NCBI RefSeq assembly: GCF_000255295.1
Contig: NC_017030.1
Span: 5,208,001-5,272,000 of the forward strand
DNA from: Corallococcus coralloides DSM 2259
Lineage (GTDB): Bacteria; Myxococcota; Myxococcia; Myxococcales; Myxococcaceae
Direction of reading: 5' to 3'
DNA: 64,000 nucleotides
Positions within the stretch are counted from its first letter, which is position 1, and the number at the start of each line of letters is the position of its first letter. The translations under genes and the position numbers were made by a program. Below, one piece after another: positions 39,501 to 51,500 of this stretch. The notes under the pieces were generated by a model that was given only the letters and a program-made list of their open reading frames with translations, did not search any database and was not told where the DNA came from.

Positions 39501-42500
39501 GCGCGCACGTCGCGCAGCCGCTTCACGGCGCCGTCCACCGTTCCCACGAGTCCCGTCGTCTTGGCGTGGTTCTCGAAGGTGTGCTCCAGCAGCGCGTCGA
39601 TGTCCTCCGGGGACAGCTTCTGGATGTCGCCCTGGTAACCCTGGGTGAGCAGCAGCGACGTGAGGATGTCCACCGAGCTGCGGAAGTACGCGAGCAGCGG
39701 CTTGCGCACGAGGCGCAAGACCTCCTGGTCGTCGTCACCCAGGTACGTGTGCAGCATGCAGGTGATGTGGCCGCGGCCGGGGTGGCCGTTGCGGCGCCAC
39801 GCCTCGCGGTACAAGGCCACCTTCGGCTTCAGCTCCTCCAGCGAGTGCGACAGCAGGCCCGTGAGTACGCCCGCGCCCAGCTCGCCCGCCATGCGGAAGG
39901 TCTCCGGGTTGGACGTGGCGGTGAGCCACACCGGCAGCTCCTTCTGCACGGGCTTCGGCCGCAGGGCTCCTTCCACCATGGTGCCCGCGCCGCCGGGGCG
40001 CTTGAAGCGCTCGCCGCGCCACAGGGCGCGCAGCGTGGCCAGCTTCTCCAGGAGGATGTCGCGGCGCTTCTCGAAGTTGGCCGGCGCGAAGGTGAAGTCC
40101 TGCGTGTGCCAGCCCGTGGCCACGGAGAGCCCCACTCGGCCCTGCGACACGTTGTCCACCACGGACCACTGCTCCGCGATGATGAGCGGATCATGCAGCG
40201 GCAGCACCACGCTGCCGGAGCGCACGTGCAGGTGCTTCGTGACGGCCGCGACCGCGGCGGAGATCACCGCGGGCTGCGGGTACAAGCCACCGAACGAATG
40301 GAAGTGCCGCTCGGGCGTCCACACGGCGGAGAAGCCGTTCGCGTCCGCGAACTTCGCGCCCTCCATCAGCAGTTCGTACTTGGGTCCCTGGAGCGAGTCC
40401 TCGTCGTTGGCGAAGTAGATGAGGCTCAGGTCCATCGCCTTCGCGCGAGGCCCTCCGCCGCCCAGGCTCACCAGCCGTGCGGTGATGCGCTCCGGCGGGT
40501 ACACCACGCGCAGCCCGCGCGTGAGCGCCCACAGCGCTTCCAGCTCCGGACGTTCCGCGGAGGCCTCGCTCGCGGACAGCCACGCGCCGCCATCCGGCGG
40601 GGACAGCCGCGCGTCCAGGCCGGTGAAGAACTCCGACAGCTCGCGGTGACCCAGCGCCCAGGCGGGCTGACCGGAGCCCGTGGGCAGCAGCCACGCCAGC
40701 GCGTGCGCGTCCACTCCTGCGCGGAGGGGAACACCTGACGCGTCCACGTCCTCCACGTACACGACGCGCGAAGCCTCCACGCGCACGGACGCCACCAGCG
40801 CGCGCGTGGTGACCAGCACCGGCACGCGGGTGCCTTCCGGCGCGTACACGGGCAACTGCGTCAGGTCCGCCGGGCCCAGTGCGATGCCCGCGCCACCGGC
40901 GGCCAGCACGCCCCACAGCGCGGCCAGCTTCTCCGGCGACGAGCGCAGGCACACGGCCACCGGCGTCCCGGCCGTCACGCCCAGGGACTTCAGCCTCGCG
41001 GCCAGGGCATCCGCCCGGGCGCCCAGCTCGGCCCAGGTCCAGTGCGCATCCCCGCGCGAGACAGCGGTTGTGTCCGCGTGGCGTGCGCGCCGCTCCGCCA
41101 GCAGGGCCGGCACGGAGGTGAAGCCCGGCGAGGCACGGGGGGCGGGCCAGGCGCGGCGCTCGGCCTCCGTGATCAGCGGCAGCTGCGCGACAGGCGTCTC
41201 AGGCCGGGCGAGCGCCGCGCCGAGCAACACCTGGAAGTGCTCCATCAGCCGCTCCACGGTGGCGGCGTCGAACAGCTCCGTCGCGTACTCCAGGACGCCG
41301 TGGACGCGGCCGGGAGCTTCGGAGAGCAGGAGCGTGAGGTCCGCCAGCGTGGCGCCCCACTGCACGGGCGTGCCCGGCACCTCCACCAGCGAACCGCGCA
41401 GGCCCGTCAGGTTCAGCGTCCCTGCGCCCGCGGCCGCACCCGTGTGGTAGACGAACACGGAGTCCGTCAGTCGTCCGCGGCCGATGTCATGGCCCGGGAT
41501 GAGGGCTTCCACCAGGTACTCGAAGGGCACGTCCGGACGCGTCTGCGCGTCGGCGACCTCGTCACGCACCTGGGCCAGCAGCTCGCGGAACGTGAGGCCG
41601 TCCGTGAAGCGCGTCCGGAACGCCGCCGAGTGCGCCACGTAACCGATGAGCGGCAGCAGCTCCGGCCGCGTGCGGTTGGCGATGGGCGTTCCAACGATGA
41701 CGTCCGTCTGACCGCTGTAGCGGTGCAGCAGCGTCTGCCACGCGGCGAGCACCGTCATGTAGCCGGTGAAGCCCTCGCGGCGCGCGAAGGCCACCAGTTC
41801 GTGGGCGAGCGTGGGTGGGAACTCGACCGTCATGCGCTCGGAGGTGAGCGGGCTTGCGGTGGGGCGCGGCCGGTCGGTGGGCAGGTCCAGCTTGCGCGGC
41901 ATGCCGGCCAGCCGCTGCCGCCAACCCTGGTCCTGTTCGGGCAGGTGGCCGCCCGCGATGCTGTGGCGCTGCCACGCGCCGAAGTCCGCGTACTGTACGG
42001 GCAGCGGGGGCAGGGGGGACGGACGCCCCTGGAGGAAGGCGTCGTAGAGCTGGCCCAGCTCATGGACGAACAGCGTGATGGACAGCGTGTCGCTGACGAT
42101 GTGGTGGATGCCGCACAGGAGCAGGTGCAGCCGCGTGTCCACACGCACGAGCGTGGTGCGCAGCACGGGGCCGTGGACCAGGTCGTACGGTTCCGCGGCG
42201 TCCTCGCGGGCGAGCCGCAGGGCCTCGGGCTCGCGGTCCTCCATGGGGCCGCTCAGCTCCACGCGGGTGAGCGGGACGCGCATGTGCGCGTGGAAGCGCT
42301 GCACGGGGCGGCCGTCCACGGCGTCGTAGGTCGTGCGCAGCGCTTCGTGGCGCTGGACGATCTCCTGGATGCCGCGCTCCATCACGTCCGCGTTCAGGTC
42401 GCCTTCGAGCCGCAGGACGAACGGGATGTTGTACGCGGACTGACCGGGCAGGTGCTGCTCCAGGCGCCAGACGCGCTCCTGCACGAAGGACAGCGGCAGC

Positions 42501-45500
42501 TCGCCGGTGCGTGCGAGCGGCACCAGCGGGAGCTCCGCGGAGACGGCGGCCTGCGGCGCCTGATGCAGCAGGGGCACCAGGCGCTCCGCGATGCCCGCGA
42601 CGGTGGGGGCTTCGAAGAGGGCCGCGAGCGGCAGGTTCACGCCGAACGCATCGCGCACCTGGTTGAGCAGCTGCGCGGCCGTCAGTGAGTTGCCGCCAAT
42701 CTCCAGGAAGTCGTCATGGCGGCCCACGAACTCCAGGCCCAGGCGCGCGCGCCACAGCGCGGCCACGCGTTCCTCCACCTCACCACGCGGGGCATCGTCA
42801 CGCGCGGGCTGCGAGGGCGCGGAAGGAGCCTCGGGGGATGCTTCGAGGATGGCCGATGCCACGACCGGAGCAGGACGTGCGACTTCGCTCGCGATCGAAG
42901 CGGGGAGGGCAGCGGCCTCCACGGCCTTCACGGTGACGCGGCCTTGCGCCTTCTGCTCCACCCAGACGGTCTTCTCCTGGAAGACGTACGTGGGCAGGTG
43001 CAGCCGCAGGCGCTGCTCGTGCGCGTAGAACGCGCTCCAGTCCACGGGGACGCCCGCGGTCCACAGCTCGCCCACGGTCTGGAGCCACCCCATCTGCTCC
43101 GTGGTCTTCCCTCCCAACCGCAGCGACGGCAGGCCTCGGACGCGAGGCGCGCCGCTCTCCACCCCCATCAGGTTCGCGCGCACCAGCGGCGTCACGTCCT
43201 GACCGGGGCCCACCTCCAGCAGCACCGCGCAGCCTTCCTCCTGCAGCGTCTCCACCGCGCGGGTGAAGTGCACGGGCTTGCGCATCTGCTCGGTCCAGTA
43301 GCGCGGGTCCGCCAGCTGCCCGGGCTGTGCCACCATCCCCGTGAGGCTGGACACGTAGCGCACCGCCGGCTCCGACCGGCGCAGCGTGCCCACCACGCGC
43401 GCCAGCTCCGGCATCAACGGCTCCACATCCACCGAGTGGAACGCGTGCGGCGCGGGCATGCGCACCGCTCCGGCCTTCTGGGCCTTCAGCTGGGCCTCCA
43501 GCCGCTCCACGTCCTCCACCGGGCCGGACACCACGCAGCGGTCCGGCGTGTTCACCGCCGCCAGCTCCAGCCGGCCCGACAGCAGCGGCTGGACTCGATC
43601 CACGGGCAGCGCCACCGCGAGCATCGCTCCCGGCGGCATGCGGTGCATCAGCTCACCGCGCGCCACCGTGAGGCGCATCGCGTCTTCCAGGGACAGCACG
43701 CCCGCGACACACGCCGCCGCGTACTCGCCGAAGCTGTGCCCCAGCACCGCGTACGGCGTCACGCCCAGGTCCTGCCACAGCCGCGCCAGCGACACCTGGA
43801 CGCTGAACAGCGCGGGTAGCGCCACGCGCGTGTCCGCCAAAGCCGCCGTGGCCTCCGCCTCCGCACCGGCCTGGGGCGACAGCAGCCAAGACACGCGCTC
43901 CCGCAGCGGCGCCTCCAACAACGCGAGGCACGCGTCCAGGTGCGCGCGGAACCGGGGCGACGCCTCCGCCAGCTCGCGCCCCATCGCGACCCGCTGCGCT
44001 CCCTGGCCGGAGAACACGAACGCCACCCGGGGCGCGCGCTTCTCGGTCTTCACCGCGACCACCGGCTTGCGCAGCTGCCACACCAGGTCCGCCGCGTCCT
44101 TCACCACCAGCGCGTGGCGGTACTCGAACGCCTTGCGGCCCACGGCGTGCGTGAACGCCAGGTCCGCCAGCGCCTGCGCATCCACGTCCTCCGCCATGTG
44201 CGCATCGAGCTGCCGCGCCGCCGCCTGCAACGCCTCCAGCGAACGCGCGGACAGCAGGACGAGCTGATGGGACCGCGAGGTGGCACCACTCCGCCGCAGG
44301 GGGGCCTCCTCGAGGACCGCGTGCGCGTTGGTGCCGCCAATGCCGAAGGAGCTGACCGCGGCGAAGCGGGGCGTCTCCCCCCGAGGCCACGGCCTCAGGG
44401 TGGTGTTGACGAAGAACGGCCCCGCGTCGAAGTCGATCTGCGGGTTGGGCTTCTCGAAGTGGAGGCTGGGGGGAATCTCCCCGTGGTGCAGCGACAGCGC
44501 GGCCTTCATCAGGCCCGCCAGGCCCGCGACCGTGTCCAGGTGGCCCACGTTCGTCTTCAGCGACGCCAGCGCGATGCTTCCCCGGTGCTCCGCGCCCAGG
44601 CCGTACGCGCGCGTGAGGGCCGCCACTTCAATCGGGTCCCCCAGCGGCGTCGCGGTGCCGTGGGTCTCCACGTAGCCCACGGCCTCCGGTGCCACGCCCG
44701 CGTTGGCCAGTGCCTGGGATACCACCGCCGCCTGTCCCTGAACGCTGGGCGCGGTGAAGCCGGACTTGTTCCGCCCGTCGTTGTTCAGCGCCGAGCCTCG
44801 GATGACGGCGTAGATGGCGTCCCCATCCCGCACCGCGTCCTCCAGACGCTTGAGCACCACCGAGCCCACGCCGTTGCCGGACAGCGTGCCTCCCGCCTTC
44901 GCGTCGAACGCGCGGCAGTGGCCGTCCGGGGAGAAGATGAGCCCCTCCTCGTGCACGTAGCCCGTGCGCTGCGGCAGCGACAGCCGCATCGCGCCCGCGA
45001 GCGCCACGTCGGACTGGCCCGTCCGCAGGCTCTGTGCTGCCAGGTGCACGGCCACCAGACCCGTGGAGCACGCGGTGTAGAGCAGCACGCTTTCGCCCGT
45101 GAGCCCCAGCTTGAAGGACGCCTTCGTCGCCAGGCTCTCGTGCGTGGCGGTGCCGTGCAGCTCCATGTACGACGCCGCGTCCAGCGGCATCGCCTGCCGG
45201 ACCGCGTCCGTGTACCCGGAGCCCGTGGCGCCCGCGTACAGCGAGATGGCGCCGGGGAAGCGGTCCGGGTCGATGCCCGCGTCCTCCAGCGCGGCCCACG
45301 CGGTCTGGAGGAAGAGCCGCTGCTGCGGATCCGTGAACTGCGCCTCGCGCAGCGACATGTCGAAGAACGCGTGGTCGAACCGGTCCGCGCCGTCGATGAC
45401 GCCCGCGGCCGGGACGAAGGCCGGCTGGTGCCACAGCTCCAGCCCCTCCGGCAGGAGGGACAGGTGCTCCAGCTCCTCCGGTGAGAAGCGCGTGATGGAC

Positions 45501-48500
45501 TCCACGCCTCCGCGCAGGTTGCGCCAGAACTCCGCCACCGTCATCGCGCCGGGGAAGCGGCCCGCCATGCCGATGATGGCGATGGAGCCGGACGCGCCCG
45601 CCTTCGGTGCCTCGCGCGGCCGGTGACCGGGCGCTTGAGACACGGGCGGCGGTGCGGTGCCCGGTCCCTGCGACTCACGCTCCAGCCGCTGGACGAACCC
45701 TTCGAGCGTGGGGTGTTCGAACAGCCACACCACGGGCACCTCGCGCTGGAGCTCCTCGCGCAGGCGCGCGGCCAGCCGAACCACGCTCAGCGACGTGGCG
45801 CCCAGGTCCTCGAAGAATTGGTCCTGCGCGCTCACGCGGTCCGTGCCCAGCTCGCGGGCGAAGACGGGCGCCAGGCGCTGCTCCAGCGGGTGCGTGGGCT
45901 CCACGAAGCGGCCCTGCCGTCCGGTGGACGCGGCGTCCGGCGCGGGCAGCGCCTTGCGGTCCACCTTGCCGCTGGGGTTCAGGGGCAGGGTGTCCAGCAT
46001 CACGAACACCGACGGCACCATGTACTCCGGCAGCCGCTGCCGCAGCGCCGCTCGCAGCGCCGAGGCCTCCAGCACGTGCCCCGGCCCAGGCATCGCGTAG
46101 GCCACGAGCCGCTTGTCCCCGGGCACGTCCTCGCGCACCACCACCGCGGCGTCCTGCACCGCGGTCAGGTCGCGCAGGGCGGCCTCCACCTCCGCCAGCT
46201 CGATGCGGAAGCCGCGCACCTTCACCTGCGTGTCGATGCGGCCCAGGAACTCCAGCGTCCCGTCCGCACGCCAGCGGCCCATGTCGCCCGTGCGGTACAG
46301 CCGTGCGCCCGGCGTCGTGCCGTAGGCATCCGGGACGAAGCGCTCCGCCGTGAGGTCCGGCCGCGACACGTAGCCCCGGCCCACGCCGTCACCGCCGAGG
46401 AACAGTTCACCCGGCACGCCCACGGGCACCGGGTTCAGCCGCGCGTCCAGCACGTACACGGACGTGTTGGCGAGCGGCGCGCCGATGGACACCGACGTGC
46501 CCACCTGGTCCGGCCGCTCCGCCGTGAAGGTGGTGGCGACAATGGAGCACTCGGAGGGGCCGTAGCCGTTCGTGAAGGGAATGCCCAGCGACTCCACCGC
46601 CCGGCGCACATGCGGCGCGGAGACGATGTCGCCGCCCGCGTGCAGTTCGCGCAGCCGCCCGAGGATGTCTGGCCGGTGCTCCATCAACTGCGAGAAGAGA
46701 CCGGAGGGCAGGTGGATGAAGGTGACGCCGTGGCGCTCCACCACTCGGGCCAGCGTGTCCATGTCGCCCGCGGGCACGTGGCCCGGGAAGACAACGAGCC
46801 GGCTGCCATGCACCAGCGGCATCCACAGCTCCAGCACGGAGCCGTCGAAGGACACGGGCGCGAAGAGCAGCACCGTGTCGCGCGTCCCGTAGTGCAGGTA
46901 TGGCGCCGCATGCAGCACGCGCAGCAGGCCGCGATGCTCGACGCCCACGCCCTTGGGCCGTCCGCCGCTGCCGGAGGTGAAGATGACGTAGGCGAGGTTG
47001 CGCGGCCCCACGCCGGTCTGTGGCGCGGTGACAGGCTCGCCGGCCAGCGACAGCTCCTCCAGGAACAGGCACGGCAGGGACTCGTCGGGCAGGTGCAGCC
47101 GGCCGCGCAGCTCTCGCGTGGTGACGAGCAGGTGCGGTCGCGCATCCTCCAGCATGAAGCTCAGCCGCTGCGCGGGATACGACGCATCCAGCGGCACGTA
47201 CGCGCCACCGGCCTTGACGATGCCGAGCACCGTGACGACGAAGCCCACGGAGCGCTCCAGGCACAGCGCCACCCGCACGTCCGGTCCCACGCCCCGGGCC
47301 CGCAGGACATGCGCGAGCTGGTTGGCCCGCGCATCCAGCTGCGCATACGTCAGCTGTTCATCCCCGTCCTCCACCGCGATGGCGTCCGGACGCAGCGAGG
47401 CCTGCAACGCGAAGCGCTCCGCGAGCGTGCCGTCGGAGGGATAGGGAAGGGCGGTGTCATTCCACGCTACGAGCACCTGCTGGCGCTCCTCCGGCGTGAG
47501 CCACGGCAGCCGTGAGAGGGGCACGTCCGGCCCGGCGACGGCGGCCTCCAGCAGCACGCGCAGGTGGCCAGCGAGCCGGGCCACGGTGTCGCGTTCGAAG
47601 AGGTCGGTGCTGTACTCGATGGAGCCGCGCAGTCCATCCGGCGTCTCCGTGAGCAGCAGGCTCAGGTCGAAGTGCGCCGTGCCCGCGTCCACCTCCAGCG
47701 GCTCCATCCGCAGCCCCGGCGCATCGAACGCCTCGGCCGGCGCGTTCTGGAGCGCGAAGACCGCTTGCACCAGCGGCGTGCGGCCCAGGTCGCGAGGCAC
47801 CTGGAGCTCCTCCACCAGCTTCTCGAACGGGAGGTCCTGGTGCTCATAGGCCGCGAGCGTCGTGTCCCGCACCTGTCCCAGCAGCGTGCGGAAGGACGCC
47901 TCCGGATGGATGCGCGCGCGCAACACCAGTGTGTTGACGAAGAAGCCTACCAGCCCCTCCACGTCGCCGTGGGTGCGGCCCGCGATGGGGGCGCCGACGA
48001 GCAGGTCCTCCTGCCGGCTGTAGCGGGACAGCACCGCCTGCCACGCGGTCAGCAGGGCCATGAACGGCGTGGCGCCCTCGCGCCGGGCAAGCCCCGTCAG
48101 CCGATCCGTCAGGTCGCGAGGCACGTGCACGGGCATCAGCGCGCCGTGCGGGGAACGCGTCGTGGGCCGAGGCTTGTCAGTGGGCAGCTCCAGGACCCGG
48201 GGTGCACCGGCGAGCTGCTCCTTCCACCACGTCACTTCATCCGCGAGCACGTCACCCTGGAGCCAGCCACGCTGCCAGGCCGCGAAGTCGGCGTACTGCA
48301 CGGGCAGCTCCGGCAGCACCGGAGCCTTACCGGAAGCGAAGGCCGCGTAGGCCGTGGCCACCTCGCGCACCATCACGCCCAGGGACCAGCCGTCGGAGAC
48401 GACATGGTGCATGCCCAGGAGCAGCACGTGCTGCGTGGACGTCAGCCGCAGCAGGCGCGTGCGCAGCAGCGGTCCCGTGCCCAGGTCGAAGGGCCGGCCC

Positions 48501-51500
48501 GCCTCCTCGCGCGCCAGCCGCTGGACCGCCGATTCGGGGTCCGTCAGGTCGCCCAGGTCCGTCACGGGCAGCGCCCAGAGCGGCGTGGGGTGGATGTCCT
48601 GGACCGGGTCGCGGCCCTTCATCGCGAGCGTGGTGCGAAGCGCTTCGTGGCGCTCGACGAGGAACTCCAGCGCGCGGCGCAGGGCCTCCACGTCCAGTGC
48701 GCCGTCCAGCCGCACGGCCCCCAGCAGGACGTAGGGCGTGGCACCGGGTTGCAGCTGTTCCATCACCCACAGCCGCTGCTGCGCGAAGGACAGGACCTGT
48801 CCACCGTCGCGAGGCACCTTGCGGATCGCGGGCACGCGCGGGAGGTCCGTGCGCGAGAGGAGCTGGGCCTCCACCTGTTCGGTGACCTCGGCGACGGTGG
48901 CTCCGTCGAAGAGGCCGCGCAGGGGCAGCTCCACCTGGAACGTGGAGCGCACGCGGGACAAAAGCCGCGTGGCCAGCAGCGAGTGTCCACCCAGGGCGAA
49001 GAAGTCATCGTGCACGCTGACCTTCGGCACCCGCAGCACGTCGCGGAACAGGTCCGCGATCCGCTGCTGGAAGGGCGTCATCCGCTGGGGCTTCGAAGGC
49101 ACCACGGCGACCGCGTGCACGTCAGGAACAGGCAGGGCCTTGCGGTCCACCTTCCCGTTGGGGGACAGCGGCAGCGCGTCCAGCACCGCGAAGGCGGAGG
49201 GCACCATGTACTCCGGCAGCTTCGCCTTCAGCGCTTCGCGCAATGCCTCCGCCGTCACGCCCCGGCCCACCACGTAGGCCACCAGGCGCTTGTCGCCGGG
49301 CGCGTCCTCGCGCACCACCACTACGGTGTCGCGCACGCCTTCGCACTGGCGCAGCGCCGACTCCACTTCGCCCAATTCGATGCGGAAGCCGCGCAGCTTC
49401 ACCTGGAAGTCCAGGCGGCCCAGGTACTCGATGGTGCCGTCGGCGAGGACTCGGGCCCTGTCTCCCGTGCGGTAGAGCCTCGCGCCCGGCGGGCCGTACG
49501 GATCCGGGATGAACCGCTCCGCCGTCAGCGCGGGACGGCCCAGGTACCCCCGGCCCACCTGCACGCCGCCGATGTGGAGCTCTCCCGCGATGCCCACCGG
49601 CACCGGCTGCAACGCCGCATCCAGGATGTGGATCCGCGTGTTCGCCACCGGCCTGCCAATGGGCACCGAGCGCCGTCCGTCATGGCGCTCGCAGGTCCAG
49701 GCCGTCACGTCCACCGCGGCCTCCGTGGGGCCGTAGAGGTTGTAGAGGGGGACGCCCAGCCGATCCAGGCAGCGGTCCTTCAGCTCCAGCGGCAGCGCTT
49801 CACCGCTGCACACGACGCGGCGAAGCGCCGTGCAGCGCTCCAGCCCGGGCTCCTCCAGGAACACCTGGAGCATGGACGGCACGAAGTGCACCGTCGTGAT
49901 GCCTTCGCGCGCCATCACGTCCACCAGGTACGCGGCATCCTGGTGTCCACCCGGCCTCGCGACCACCAGCCGCGCGCCCGTCATCAGGGGCCAGAAGAAC
50001 TCCCAGACGGACACGTCGAAGCTGAACGGCGTCTTCTGCAACACGACGTCGCGAGGCTCCAACCTGTAGGCGTCCTGCATCCAGAGCAGCCGGTTGCGGA
50101 TGCCCGCGTGGGTGTTCATGGCGCCCTTCGGACGCCCCGTGCTGCCCGACGTGTAGATGACGTAGGCCAGGTGTTCGGCGCCCACGCCCGACTCCTCGGG
50201 CTCCGGCGACAGGCTCGCCACCTGGGGCCAGTCCGCATCCAGGCAGAGCACCGGCGTGCTTCCCACTGACAGCAACGGCCGCAGGTGCTGCTGCGTCAGC
50301 ACCACCGCGACCGCCGAGTCCTCCACCTGGTACGTCCGCCGCTCCGCCGGGGCGGAGGGATCGATGGGCACGTACGCGCCGCCCGCCTTGAGCACGCCGA
50401 GCAGCGCGATCACCAGCTCCAACGACCGCTCCGCGCAGACGCCCACGCGCACTTCCGGTCCCACGCCGCGCGCCCGCAGCGCACGGGCGAGCTGATTGGC
50501 CCGGCCGTCCAGCTCGCGGTACGTCAGCCGCGCGCCTTCGAAGTCCACCGCGATGGCATCTGGAGTCCGCGCCACCTGCGCTTCCACCAGCCCGTGCAGC
50601 GTGCCCTCCAGCGGGTAGTCGCGCTCGGTGGCATTCCAAGCCGCCAGCAGCCGCTGCTCCGCATCCCCCATCAGCGGCAGCAGATGCACGGGCGTCGCCG
50701 CATCGCGGGCCACGGCCTCCAGCAGCACCTGGAAGTGGGTGGCGAAGCGCGCCGCCGCGTCCTCGGAGAAGAGGTCCCGGCTGTATTCGAGCGTTCCCTC
50801 CAGGCCTCCGCCACTCGCGGTGAGTGAGAGGTGAAGGTCGAAGCGCGCGGTCTCCGTCGAGGTGTGCAGCCGCTCCACGCGGACGCCGGGCAGGGCCGGC
50901 GTGGACAGCGGTGCGTTCTGCAGCACGAACATCACCTGGAACAGCGAGGCACGGTCACCGCCGCGCGCCTGGGCCACGGCCTCCACGAGCCGTTCGTAGG
51001 GCACGTCCTGGTGCGCGTACGCGGCCAGGGACGACTCGCGCACGCGGTCCAGAAGCTCGGAGAAGCGGGGCGCTCCGTCCAGGCGGGCGCGCAGGACCAG
51101 CGTGTTGAGGAACACGCCGATGAGGGGCTCCAGCTCCGGCCGGGTGCGGTGGGCCACCGGTGTGCCCACCGCGAAGTCGTCCTGCCCGGAGTAGCGCGAC
51201 AGCACGGCCTGGTACCCGGCCATCAGCACCATGAACAGCGTGGCGTCCCGGTCGCGGCCTACCTGTTCCAGCGACCGAACCAGCGATGCGGGCAACGTGA
51301 AGACATGGCTGCCCCCACGCGTAGACCGGGCCCCGGGCTGTCCCTGCTCGGCGGGCAGGGTGAGCACGGGCACGTCCTTCAGGGACTCCTTGAGCGTGTC
51401 CAGTCGGGCGCGGGCCGTCTCGGAGTCCTCCTGCTCGCGTTGCCATGCGGCGAAGTCCGCGGCCTGCACCTCCAGCGCCGGGAGCGGCGACGGACGTCCC

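Noticed and set aside
38870-40436. The dead A domain as a sequencing error or pseudogene
   Set aside because: The frame is intact, the MOX is complete, and the lost motifs are spread over the domain rather than explained by one shift.
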